Origin: CAKUIA01 sp034180465 | Lineage (GTDB): Bacteria > Verrucomicrobiota > Verrucomicrobiia > Opitutales > Intestinicryptomonadaceae | Direction of reading: 5' to 3' | Length of the DNA: 32,322 nucleotides | Assembly: GCA_034180465.1 (NCBI GenBank) | Contig: JAXFOH010000130.1 | Coordinates: forward strand, 1 to 32,322 | Shown here: piece by piece, positions 21,264 to 29,233 of the stretch | Numbering within the stretch: position 1 is the stretch's first letter | Layout: every line of letters starts with the position of its first letter | Position numbers and translations under genes: made by a program | The notes under the pieces: model-generated | The model's database searches: none | What the model saw: only the letters and a program-made list of their open reading frames with translations | What the model was told of the DNA's origin: nothing

Positions 21264-23483
21264 ATGAAAGATATTAACGTATTGTTCTGGCTTGTGCCTT
21301 TGGCCTCGCTGATAGCGTTGTTCTTCGCCGGAATGTTCTATTCCAAGATGAAAGGCGAAAACGCGGGAACCGAACTAATGCAAAAGATTGCCTCGCACGT
21401 TCGCGCGGGGGCTTTGGCATACTTAAAACAGCAGTATAAGATTGTAGGCATAGTGTTTCTTCTTCTTACTATGTTCTTTTCTTATTTGGCCTACGGTATA
21501 GGCGTGCAAAACGGCTGGGTTCCGTTTGCGTTCCTAACGGGCGGCTTTTTCTCGGGCTTGGCGGGCTTTTTCGGTATGAAAACCGCAACTTATGCCTCGA
21601 GCAGGGCGGCATGGGCGGCAAACAATTCGCTAGACCACGGCCTTAGGGTTGCGTTCCGTTCAGGCGCGGTTATGGGGCTGGTTGTTGTAGGCTTGGCTTT
21701 ATTCGATATTTCTATGTGGTTTATAATTTTAAACTACTTTGTAGAAGGTGTTTCTACCCAGCATAAGATGGTTGTTATTACAACCACAATGCTTACGTTC
21801 GGCATGGGCGCTTCGTTGCAGGCGTTGTTTGCGCGCGTAGGCGGCGGCATATTTACAAAGGCAGCCGACGTTGGCGCCGACTTGGTTGGCAAGGTTGAAG
21901 CCGGCATTCCCGAAGACGACCCCCGCAACCCCGCAACAATAGCCGACAACGTAGGCGACAACGTAGGCGACGTTGCCGGTATGGGCGCCGACCTTTACGA
22001 ATCGTATTGCGGTTCTATTTTGGCTACTGCCGCATTGGGAGCCGCCTCTTATATGGGCTCTAGTGCCGACGTTCAAATCAAGGCGGTTTTGGCCCCCATG
22101 ATTATTGCAGCCATTGGCACAGTCCTTTCCATTATAGGCATCTATTGTGTAAGGGTAAAGAAAGGGGCTTCCAGCAAGCAGTTGTTGGGCGCGCTAAGCA
22201 AGGGCGTAAACGTAAGCTCGGTTTGCATTTTAATTGCGTCGTTCTTGGTATTGCGTTTTCTGGATTTGCCAAACTATATGGGCAAATGGGCGGCAATTAT
22301 AGTTGGTTTAGTAACAGGTATATTGATAGGTAAAGTTACCGAATACTACACTTCCGAAGCCTATAACCCCACCAAAAAGATTGCAGAACAAGCCCAGACA
22401 GGGCCGGCTACCGTTATTATTGCGGGTATGGGCACGGGTATGCTTTCTACATGCTGGCCTGTTCTTTTGATTGTTGTAGGCACGGTTATGGCTTTCCTGT
22501 TTTCGGCAGGCGGCGACTTTTCGAATATGGCCGACGGCCTTTACGGCATTGGTATTGCAGCTGTTGGCATGCTTTCTACTTTGGGCATTACTTTGGCTAC
22601 CGACGCCTACGGGCCCATTGCCGACAACGCGGGCGGCAACGCCGAAATGTCGGGCTTGGGCATAGAGGTTCGCCGCAGAACCGATATGTTGGATTCTCTC
22701 GGCAACACAACGGCGGCAACGGGCAAGGGCTTTGCAATAGGCTCTGCGGCTCTCACCGCTTTGGCTTTGTTGGCTTCGTATGTAGAAGAATTGCGCATTG
22801 GTCTTATGCACTCGGCAGGTAAAAATGCCACGGTAGACCAAATTATTGCAGCCTTTAACGCTTTGGGCAAAAAGTTAGACAGTGCCTCGTTGGTAGACTT
22901 TATGAATGTTTACGAGGTTAATTTGATGAACCCCAGAGTTCTTATGGGCTTGTTCTTGGGGTCTATGATGTCGTTTTTATTCTGCGGGCTTACAATGAAT
23001 GCGGTTGGCAGGGCTGCAAACCAAATGGTAAACGAAGTTCGCCGCCAGTTTAGGGAAATACCGGGCATTATGGAAGGCAAGTCCGATCCCGACTATGCAA
23101 GCTGCGTTGCAATTTCGACAAAAGCCGCTCAAAAGGAGATGATATTTCCCGCAATGTTGGCGGTTTTAACTCCCGTTTTGATGGGCATAATATTTGGTGT
23201 TGCCGGCGTTTTGGGTTTGTTGGCAGGCGCGTTGGCGTCGGGCTTTGTTTTGGCTGTGTTTATGGCAAACAGCGGCGGGGCATGGGACAACGCAAAGAAG
23301 TTCATCGAACAGGGCAACTATGGCGGCAAAGGCTCTTCGTCGCATAAGGCGGCCGTTATTGGCGACACTGTAGGCGACCCCTTCAAAGACACTTCAGGGC
23401 CCTCGCTTAACATTCTTATTAAGCTTATGAGTATGGTTGCCATTGTTATGGCGGGCTTTACCGTAACATTCTCGATATTCTAA
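21264..23483 (+). CDS. hppA: Membrane-bound ion-pumping pyrophosphatase, K+-dependent type
   Basis: A 739-residue integral membrane protein with about 16 hydrophobic helices that couples pyrophosphate hydrolysis to Na+ and/or H+ export. The pyrophosphate site is DVGADLVGKVEAGIPEDD with IADNVGDNVGDVAGMGADLY (about 205-250); later acidic clusters are TDAYGPIADNAGGNAEMSG and the C-terminal GDTVGDPFKDTSGPS. At G480-A485 the sequence is GNTTAA; the alanine here, where K+-independent enzymes have lysine, marks the K+-dependent class, which includes the Na+ pumps. The exact pumped ion cannot be fixed by eye. It recovers energy from the pyrophosphate released in biosynthesis. It has a strong terminator downstream and appears to be transcribed alone or with the unknown gene upstream. 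Confidence 0.95.
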   Translation: MKDINVLFWLVPLASLIALFFAGMFYSKMKGENAGTELMQKIASHVRAGALAYLKQQYKIVGIVFLLLTMFFSYLAYGIGVQNGWVPFAFLTGGFFSGLAGFFGMKTATYASSRAAWAANNSLDHGLRVAFRSGAVMGLVVVGLALFDISMWFIILNYFVEGVSTQHKMVVITTTMLTFGMGASLQALFARVGGGIFTKAADVGADLVGKVEAGIPEDDPRNPATIADNVGDNVGDVAGMGADLYESYCGSILATAALGAASYMGSSADVQIKAVLAPMIIAAIGTVLSIIGIYCVRVKKGASSKQLLGALSKGVNVSSVCILIASFLVLRFLDLPNYMGKWAAIIVGLVTGILIGKVTEYYTSEAYNPTKKIAEQAQTGPATVIIAGMGTGMLSTCWPVLLIVVGTVMAFLFSAGGDFSNMADGLYGIGIAAVGMLSTLGITLATDAYGPIADNAGGNAEMSGLGIEVRRRTDMLDSLGNTTAATGKGFAIGSAALTALALLASYVEELRIGLMHSAGKNATVDQIIAAFNALGKKLDSASLVDFMNVYEVNLMNPRVLMGLFLGSMMSFLFCGLTMNAVGRAANQMVNEVRRQFREIPGIMEGKSDPDYASCVAISTKAAQKEMIFPAMLAVLTPVLMGIIFGVAGVLGLLAGALASGFVLAVFMANSGGAWDNAKKFIEQGNYGGKGSSSHKAAVIGDTVGDPFKDTSGPSLNILIKLMSMVAIVMAGFTVTFSIF

Positions 23484-23503
23484 AATTTGGGATATTTAAA
23501 CGC

Positions 23504-23537
23504 AAAAAATGCCGCTCGTTTGGGCGGCATTTTTTTT
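23504..23537 (+). terminator. hppA: Intrinsic terminator after hppA
   Basis: ATGCCGC and GCGGCAT form a 7-bp G+C-rich stem around a short T/G loop, preceded by six A and followed by eight T. It lies 20 bases after the hppA stop. Confidence 0.88.
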
Positions 23538-23634
23538 GCTTTTTACAAATGCGTTGGCTTCGCAATCTACATTTTTTGCGGCAGGTAATAGCTAGGAATT
23601 TTTTAAGGAAAATCTCTTGTCAAAAAGCATGCAA

Positions 23635-23669
23635 AAAAAGACGCCTTAAAGATTTTAAGGCGTCTTTTT
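23635..23669. terminator. Perfect 16-bp hairpin terminator (LOG gene, minus; possibly bidirectional)
   Basis: A perfect 16-bp inverted repeat (core GACGCCTTAAA / TTTAAGGCGTC) with a GAT loop. Read on minus it ends in seven T just after the LOG-family gene; read on plus it ends in five T. It therefore closes the minus-strand operon and can back up the hppA terminator. The 97 bases between the two hairpins (23538-23634) hold no gene I can support. Confidence 0.85.
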
Positions 23670-23676
23670 AGCAAGT

Positions 23677-24582
23677 TTATTCTACATTCCTCCCAAGTTT
23701 TGCCGAAATGTATTTTGAAATGCCTTCTTTCACATATTCGAATGCTTCGTCTACAGTGTCTACCAACTTGAAAAGTTCCAGGTCTTTTTCGCCTACAACA
23801 TCAGTCTGCACAAGGTAGTTAAAATCTATAAGCTTGTTCCAAAACTTTTTGCCGAACAAAATTATTGGCATATAGAATGGCGTTTTTTGTGTTTTAATAA
23901 GCGTATAAACTTCAAAGAATTCGTCTAATGTGCCGGTGCCTCCTGGGAATACGATTATTGCCTTCGAGAAAAACAGCAACCAGAACTTGCGGGTTAAAAA
24001 GTAGTTAAAGTTAATCCACAAATCGTCGGAAATATAGTCGTTTCTGCGTTGTTCGTCGGGGATTGAAATTGTAAGGCCTGCGGTTTTGCCGCCCGACTTG
24101 CAAGCCCCCTTGTTTGCCGCCTCCATAATGCCCGGGCCGCCGCCCGATATTATGTGAAATTTTTCGCTTTCGGGCAGCCTTAGGCAGTTTACCCATTGTT
24201 GGATTTTAGAGCAAAGCTCTTCGGCACAAGTGTAATAGTGCGACATTTCAACGGCGTTTTTTGCCGCCTGCAACGCTTTTTTGTTTTTTGCCGAAGCCGA
24301 TTTTGCGTAGGCAGCCTTTGCCGCCTTTAAAAGGGCGTTTGCGTCTTTTTCGGGCTTAATTCTTGCCGATCCGAAAACCGTAACGGTGTTTTGTATGTTT
24401 TTTTCTTCGAAGATTATTGCGGGCAAAAGCAAGTCGCGCTGAATGCGCATAATCCTTTCCGACATATTCGAAAACGCTCCGTCTATAGGCTGCTGTTGGG
24501 GAATATTGTCGGTGTTGGGGCTAAGGCGGTTGCTTGTAATGTTTGCCGCTTTTGCAACTTGTTTAACACGCTTTTTTTTCAT
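23677..24582 (-). CDS. LOG-family protein (TIGR00730-like, putative nucleotide phosphoribohydrolase)
   Basis: A 301-residue cytosolic protein. Members of this family cleave nucleoside 5'-monophosphates such as AMP to free base and ribose 5-phosphate; plant LOG enzymes activate cytokinin this way, and older annotation calls them lysine decarboxylases. The fold motifs are VFGSARI (69-75), ISGGGPGIMEAANKGA (145-160) and the signature PGGTGTLDEFFE (213-224). Compared with minimal LOG proteins (about 180-200 residues) it has an extra basic N-terminal stretch (1-60) and an Ala/Lys-rich helical insert at about 78-112. AAAGGAG lies 10 bases before the ATG, one of the best ribosome sites here. The lipoprotein gene is 51 bases upstream on the same strand. 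Its real substrate is unknown. Confidence 0.9.
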   Translation of the reverse strand: MKKKRVKQVAKAANITSNRLSPNTDNIPQQQPIDGAFSNMSERIMRIQRDLLLPAIIFEEKNIQNTVTVFGSARIKPEKDANALLKAAKAAYAKSASAKNKKALQAAKNAVEMSHYYTCAEELCSKIQQWVNCLRLPESEKFHIISGGGPGIMEAANKGACKSGGKTAGLTISIPDEQRRNDYISDDLWINFNYFLTRKFWLLFFSKAIIVFPGGTGTLDEFFEVYTLIKTQKTPFYMPIILFGKKFWNKLIDFNYLVQTDVVGEKDLELFKLVDTVDEAFEYVKEGISKYISAKLGRNVE

Positions 24583-24633
24583 TTACAATAATCTCCTTTT
24601 TTATTTGCCAAATTATTTTTCGGGGGCAGTCAT

Positions 24634-25674
24634 TTATTCGGGCTTGCTTGCTTTTGTCTGCGATTTTTGCTGAGAGGCGTTTTCGGGCTTTGCGTTTACC
24701 GAAGTTTCCAACGCCTCTTTTGCGTCTTTTTTAACTTCTATGGAAATTTCGCTTAGGCCGCTTTCGTTTACGCTAATGGGAACAACTTTTTCGTTAAAGC
24801 CCTTTGCGTTTATATAAAGTGCGCCTTTGGCGGGAACTGTAAATTTAACGGGAACAATCACGCTGCTTTTGCCTGCTGGCACAACCACTTCGGGCATGAC
24901 AATCGAGCTTGGTATATTTGTTTTTACGTCTATTTCAAAACCGCCTTCGGGGGCTTTAAAGCCCAAGTCGAACACCATATTAAGGCTTTCTCCGCTTTCT
25001 ATGTTTATTTGTGCTGGAGAAACCAAAAGGTTGCCCGAATCTATGCGAAATTGCCCAACCCAAATAGAAGTTACATTGTTGCGTACTTCAACATCGTAGC
25101 TTTGCCCTGCCTGCAAAGATGGAACCGTAAAGTTAAGCGTTGTACGAGAAATGCACTTTGTGTCTGCCAGAACGCCGCCAATATACACTTTGTCGAGCTT
25201 GTCGAAGCCTCTGCCCAAAACGGGAATAACAGCGCCTACGGGGCCTCTGTCGTATTGAAGCGACATTACATAGCGCGTTGCGGGCTGCAATTTGTAAACA
25301 TCGCGGCTGAAAATCTGCTTTTCTACAATGCCGCTGCTGCCCATATCCGACTTGTATTTTAAGGTAAAGTAATATTTTGCCTCCTGCCTGTCGGTTGGCA
25401 TTGTATATTCGTATTCGTAAAAGCGTTTGCCTTCAAGTTCCGAAACGGCTTTCATTTTGCGGGGAGTGCCGTCTATAACGACAATGGGGTCTATAGACTT
25501 TTGTATTATAGAGCCGTCGTTGATATATGCGCTCATCGAAAGTGTGTAGGTTCTCGACGGATTTTCGGGAACGGTATTGGGCGTAATGTTTGTTATAGAC
25601 GAGCACGCCGCAAAAAAGAGCGATGCAAGTGCTATTGCCGTTGGTGCGAATTTTTTTGCAATATTTGTAAACAT
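24634..25674 (-). CDS. Lipoprotein with IPT/TIG-like beta-sandwich domain
   Basis: A 346-residue exported protein. The frame is open to 25701 through a TTG, but ATG 25674 gives a classic lipoprotein signal: MFTNIAKKFAPTAIALASLF, then FAAC with C24 as the lipidated cysteine. The rest is predicted to be all-beta. A segment at about 146-205 (VGAVIPVLGRGFDKLDKVYI, then the FTVPSLQAGQSYDVEV region) has the IPT/TIG pattern found in extracellular binding proteins. It is followed by another Ig-like beta domain and a polar Lys/Ala/Gln tail. No catalytic motif is seen. It probably sits on the outer membrane or cell surface. It is transcribed towards the LOG gene and starts only 44 bases from the divergent hemW gene. 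Function unknown. Confidence 0.8.
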   Translation of the reverse strand: MFTNIAKKFAPTAIALASLFFAACSSITNITPNTVPENPSRTYTLSMSAYINDGSIIQKSIDPIVVIDGTPRKMKAVSELEGKRFYEYEYTMPTDRQEAKYYFTLKYKSDMGSSGIVEKQIFSRDVYKLQPATRYVMSLQYDRGPVGAVIPVLGRGFDKLDKVYIGGVLADTKCISRTTLNFTVPSLQAGQSYDVEVRNNVTSIWVGQFRIDSGNLLVSPAQINIESGESLNMVFDLGFKAPEGGFEIDVKTNIPSSIVMPEVVVPAGKSSVIVPVKFTVPAKGALYINAKGFNEKVVPISVNESGLSEISIEVKKDAKEALETSVNAKPENASQQKSQTKASKPE

Positions 25675-25718
25675 AGTCTTTATATTTTCTTGTATAGCCA
25701 ATATAGTATTTATTTAAA

Positions 25719-26873
25719 ATGTTTATGCAAGACAAACATTGCCGTTTTTGCGACAAAATGCGCGCGCCATCTAAGTTGGGGCTATATGTGCACGTTCCAT
25801 TTTGTGCAAATAGGTGCGACTATTGCGCTTTTTATAAGGAAACTCTAACGCCAAATTCTTTTGACGACTATCTTTTGGGCGTAAAAACCGAGCTTTCGCT
25901 ATACAAAAACTTTGTCCCCGAAACGATATTTATAGGCGGGGGAACACCCTCGTTTTTGCCCGAAAAAAAGTTGGCGGCCTTAATGGATATTTTGCGCAGC
26001 TACGCAAAAAATGCGCGCGAATTTACGGTTGAAGTTTCGCCGCTTTCAGTAAACAGACAAAAATTGGAAATTTTAAAGGAGGGCGGAGTTTCGAGGATTT
26101 CGGTTGGCATACAAAGTTTTAACGAAAAGGTTTTGCAAACATTGGGTCGCAAAGTTTCGGCAAAAAAGAACTATGAGGCTTTAGACTTAATTGCATCGGC
26201 AAAATTTAGCGATTTTAACGCCGATTTTATTTTTGCCGTAGACACCCAAACTACAAAAGATTTTGCTTGCGATATAGAAATTGCCGCAAAATACCCCTTA
26301 AACCACATTAGCGCATACTGCATAGAATACGAAAGCAAAACCCCGCTTTGCGTAGGGCGCATTGCAACAAATGCCGACGAAGAAAGAGAGGCAAATTTTG
26401 TGGAATTTGCAGCCGGCTATTTGAAAGAGCACGGCTTTTACCGCTACGAAATTTCTAACTACGCTAAAATTGGGTGCGAATGCGCCCATAATCTGGGAAC
26501 CTGGAATATGTACGAGTGGGTTGGTGTTGGAAGCGGGGCGGCAAGCCAATATAACAATGTGCGTTCCAAGAATATAGAAAATTTAAAACTTTGGTGCAAT
26601 GCCCTTAAAACAAATAAAAGCTTTAAAGTGGAAAGCGAAAAGATAGACAATGAAGAACTCTTTTTGTCGGCAATAATTTTCGGGCTAAGAATGGTGCGTG
26701 GCGTTGATTTAAACGAGTTGGCAAAACGATTTCCCATAACAGACCCGAAAAAATACAAGCCGATAATATCCGACTTGGTTGCCGAAAACTTAGCAACATT
26801 ACAAAGCGGCAATCTAAGGCTAACGAAAAAGGGGCTTTTGCTTGCCGACGCCGTTGCATTGCGTTTTTGCTAA
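25719..26873 (+). CDS. hemW: HemW-like radical SAM protein (heme chaperone / coproporphyrinogen III oxidase family)
   Basis: A 384-residue radical SAM protein of the HemN/HemW family. The iron-sulfur motif is CANRCDYCAF (CxxxCxxCxF; the Phe favours HemW over true HemN, which has a fourth Cys). It is followed by FIGGGTPSFLP, the SVGIQSFNEKVLQTLGR block and the C-terminal HNLGTWN region, also typical of HemW. HemW proteins carry heme to membrane targets and generally do not decarboxylate coproporphyrinogen. Start choices are 25719, 25725 and 25761. The first two add a short N-terminal stretch with an extra CxxC (CRFC), so the true N-terminus is unsure. TATAGT ends 11 bases before 25719. A terminator lies 65 bases after the stop. 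Confidence 0.88.
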   Translation: MFMQDKHCRFCDKMRAPSKLGLYVHVPFCANRCDYCAFYKETLTPNSFDDYLLGVKTELSLYKNFVPETIFIGGGTPSFLPEKKLAALMDILRSYAKNAREFTVEVSPLSVNRQKLEILKEGGVSRISVGIQSFNEKVLQTLGRKVSAKKNYEALDLIASAKFSDFNADFIFAVDTQTTKDFACDIEIAAKYPLNHISAYCIEYESKTPLCVGRIATNADEEREANFVEFAAGYLKEHGFYRYEISNYAKIGCECAHNLGTWNMYEWVGVGSGAASQYNNVRSKNIENLKLWCNALKTNKSFKVESEKIDNEELFLSAIIFGLRMVRGVDLNELAKRFPITDPKKYKPIISDLVAENLATLQSGNLRLTKKGLLLADAVALRFC

Positions 26874-26938
26874 AAATTTATACAATTTTGTTTAAAAGGG
26901 CATTTTTTTGCAAAAAAGCGGGCTTTACGCGTCCATTG

Positions 26939-26961
26939 CGCAAAATATGTTTGCGTTTTTT
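26939..26961 (+). terminator. hemW: Intrinsic terminator after hemW
   Basis: CGCAAA and TTTGCG form a 6-bp stem around an ATATG loop, followed directly by six T. It separates hemW from the serA operon. Confidence 0.7.
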
Positions 26962-27008
26962 ACAAGACGCTTTTCAATGGGTATCTTTAATTTTTACTTA
27001 TCGAAGGT

Positions 27009-28607
27009 ATGAAAAAAATATTAGTAGCAGATCCAATATCGCCAAAAGGCGTTGAACTCCTCAAACAACAAGAGGGCTTTGAAGTAATAGAAGCGTACGG
27101 CTCTTCTCCCGAAAAGGTCAAAGAACTCATTAAAGATGCAAGTGCTGTAATAGTACGCTCAGAAACGAAGATTACCTCCGATATATTGTCTGCGGCAAAA
27201 GAACTTAAAGCGGTTGGCAGGGCAGGTGTAGGCGTAGACAATATCGACTTGAAAGCCGCAACCGAAAACGGCGTTGTTGTGATGAACACCCCCACGGGCA
27301 ACACAATTTCGACAGCCGAATTAACTTTCACCCACATTCTTTGCGGCGCAAGGCCGATTCCCCAGGCAAACGCCTCCATTCAGGCCGGCATATGGGACAG
27401 AAAAAGCTTTAAAGGCACAGAATTGAACAAGAAAACCTTGTCGATTTTGGGTATGGGACGCATTGGTTCCGAATTGGCAAAAAGGGCAAAGGCTTTTGGT
27501 ATGGAAGTTTTAGGTTACGACCCATTCCTTACCGAATCGCGCGCAAAGAACATTGGGGTTGAAATGGTAACACTGGAAGACGCCCTTAAAAGAGCAGACT
27601 TTATTACCGTTCATATGCCCTTGACGGACGCAACAAAATATATGCTCGACGAAAAAGCGTTCGAAATTATGAAGAAGGGCGTAAGGGTGTTCAACTGTGC
27701 AAGAGGCGGCATCATTAAAGAAAGCGCATTGCTAAACGCACTAAAGAGCGGCAAAGTTGCTTCCGCCGGCCTAGACGTATACGAAAACGAACCCATTACA
27801 AAAGACAGCCCCCTTTTGGGCATAAAGAACTTGGTTCTTACCCCCCACTTGGGCGCATCCACAAAAGAAGCTCAGGAAATTTGCGGCATTCAGGTTGCAG
27901 AATTAATTAAAGACATTCTTACAACAGGCTCTATCAGCAGCTCGGTAAATACTCCTTGCGCCGATGCCGAAACTCTTAAGAAGTATGCTCCGTATTTGAA
28001 CTTGGCAAACAAGCTCGGTTCTTTGCTTCAGCAAATTTGCTCCGAAAGGGTTTCTAAGCTCGTTATCAGGTTCTTTGGCAAGCTCGCCGAAGGCAGCAAT
28101 ACCCTTATTTCGCTGGCAGTGCAAAAGGGCTATCTCGAAAAGATTAGCGACTCGGTAAACGATGTTAATGCCCCCGGCAAACTTAAGAGACTTGGCATCG
28201 GTGTAGAAGTTCTTAAAAGCACCGTAGATACCGACTACGCCGAACTTATTGAAGTAGACGCACAGTGCGAAAACGGCGAAGTTTACTGCGTTGGAGGCAC
28301 AATTATGGGCAAAACTGGCGAACCTAAGATTGTTTATGTAAACGGTCAAGACGTTGAAGTTATCCCTCAAAACTGCCTCTTGCTTTTGCAGAACGAAGAC
28401 GTTCCCGGCATTGTGGGTACGATAGGCTCGTTGTTGGGCAAACACGGCTGCAACATTGCAAACCTTACCGTAAGCCGCATTTCGGGCACGCAAAAAGCCC
28501 TTAGTGTTTACGAGCTTGACGAAGTCCCCACCGACGAAGTGGTTAAGGAATTATTGGCGCTCGACAGCGTAAGCAAGGTTAAGGTTGTAGACTTTACCAA
28601 CAAGTAA
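27009..28607 (+). CDS. serA: D-3-phosphoglycerate dehydrogenase, long form with ACT domain
   Basis: A 532-residue enzyme that oxidises 3-phosphoglycerate with NAD+, the first step of serine synthesis. The NAD-binding motif is LGMGRIGSELAKRAKAFGME, followed by VFNCARGGIIKESALL, and the catalytic His is H280 in LTPHLGAST. After the two-lobed catalytic core comes an intervening (ASB-type) domain of about 130 residues and a C-terminal ACT domain (LLLLQNEDVPGIVGTIGSLL) of the type that lets serine inhibit some family members. The length matches the long type 1 SerA class. The gene heads a tight unit: plsY overlaps its stop by one base and hom overlaps plsY by four. AAGG sits very close to the ATG, too close for an ideal ribosome site. 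Confidence 0.95.
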   Translation: MKKILVADPISPKGVELLKQQEGFEVIEAYGSSPEKVKELIKDASAVIVRSETKITSDILSAAKELKAVGRAGVGVDNIDLKAATENGVVVMNTPTGNTISTAELTFTHILCGARPIPQANASIQAGIWDRKSFKGTELNKKTLSILGMGRIGSELAKRAKAFGMEVLGYDPFLTESRAKNIGVEMVTLEDALKRADFITVHMPLTDATKYMLDEKAFEIMKKGVRVFNCARGGIIKESALLNALKSGKVASAGLDVYENEPITKDSPLLGIKNLVLTPHLGASTKEAQEICGIQVAELIKDILTTGSISSSVNTPCADAETLKKYAPYLNLANKLGSLLQQICSERVSKLVIRFFGKLAEGSNTLISLAVQKGYLEKISDSVNDVNAPGKLKRLGIGVEVLKSTVDTDYAELIEVDAQCENGEVYCVGGTIMGKTGEPKIVYVNGQDVEVIPQNCLLLLQNEDVPGIVGTIGSLLGKHGCNIANLTVSRISGTQKALSVYELDEVPTDEVVKELLALDSVSKVKVVDFTNK

Positions 28608-29233
28608 TGTCTGTTTCATATCTATTTATAAGCTTGGCCGTAGGCTATTTGTTGGGGGCAATTCCGTTTGCCGTAATAATAGCCTCGGCCAAAGGCGTAG
28701 ATATTTTAAGCTACGGTAGCGGCAATCCCGGGGCAACGAACGTAAAGCGCGCATGCGGCACTTTTGCGGGGCGGCTGTGTTTTGTTTGCGATGCCTTAAA
28801 GGGATTTATTGCCGCTTTTTGGCCCTATGCGGCTGCATACTTTGGCTGCGCGTTTGGGGGAATGGCCCTCGTAAATGTGGCTTTGTTTGGGCTTGTAGGC
28901 GCAATAATAGGGCACACCTTTTCGGTATTTTTAAAATTCAAAGGCGGCAAGGGCGTTTCGGTTACAATAGGGGCCTTGTGTGCGGTTTTGCCGTATCCCA
29001 TATTGATAGGGCTTATCCTTTGGCTTATATTCTTTTATTCTTCAAAAATGGTTTCGCTGGCGTCTATTGCGATGGCGTTTTCGCTGCCTTTTAGCTGCAT
29101 ATTCTTTTACGGAATAGGCAGTGCGCAATTTTATGTTGCGTTGGCGCTTGGCGCGTTTGTAATATACAGGCATAAGTCTAACATAAAAAGAATTTTAAAC
29201 GGAACCGAATATAAATTTACAAAAAAGCAATGA
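28607..29233 (+). CDS. plsY: Glycerol-3-phosphate acyltransferase PlsY
   Basis: A 208-residue polytopic inner-membrane enzyme (about 5 hydrophobic helices) that transfers the acyl group of acyl-phosphate to glycerol 3-phosphate, the first step of phospholipid synthesis in the PlsX/PlsY route. The conserved cytoplasmic loops are SYGSGNPGATNVKRACG (about 36-52) and GHTFSVFLKFKGGKGVSVTIG (about 103-123). The ATG overlaps the serA stop (TAATG), so translation is probably coupled. PlsX is not in this window. PlsC, the next enzyme in the pathway, is encoded at 3320-3976. Confidence 0.95.
   Translation: MSVSYLFISLAVGYLLGAIPFAVIIASAKGVDILSYGSGNPGATNVKRACGTFAGRLCFVCDALKGFIAAFWPYAAAYFGCAFGGMALVNVALFGLVGAIIGHTFSVFLKFKGGKGVSVTIGALCAVLPYPILIGLILWLIFFYSSKMVSLASIAMAFSLPFSCIFFYGIGSAQFYVALALGAFVIYRHKSNIKRILNGTEYKFTKKQ

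Noticed and set aside
26874..27008. Riboswitch or attenuator before serA
   Set aside because: The only structure found is a short hairpin with a T run that is explained as the hemW terminator; no riboswitch core was recognised.
27903..28493. 196-residue frame antisense to serA
   Set aside because: It is a reverse shadow of the SerA regulatory domains.
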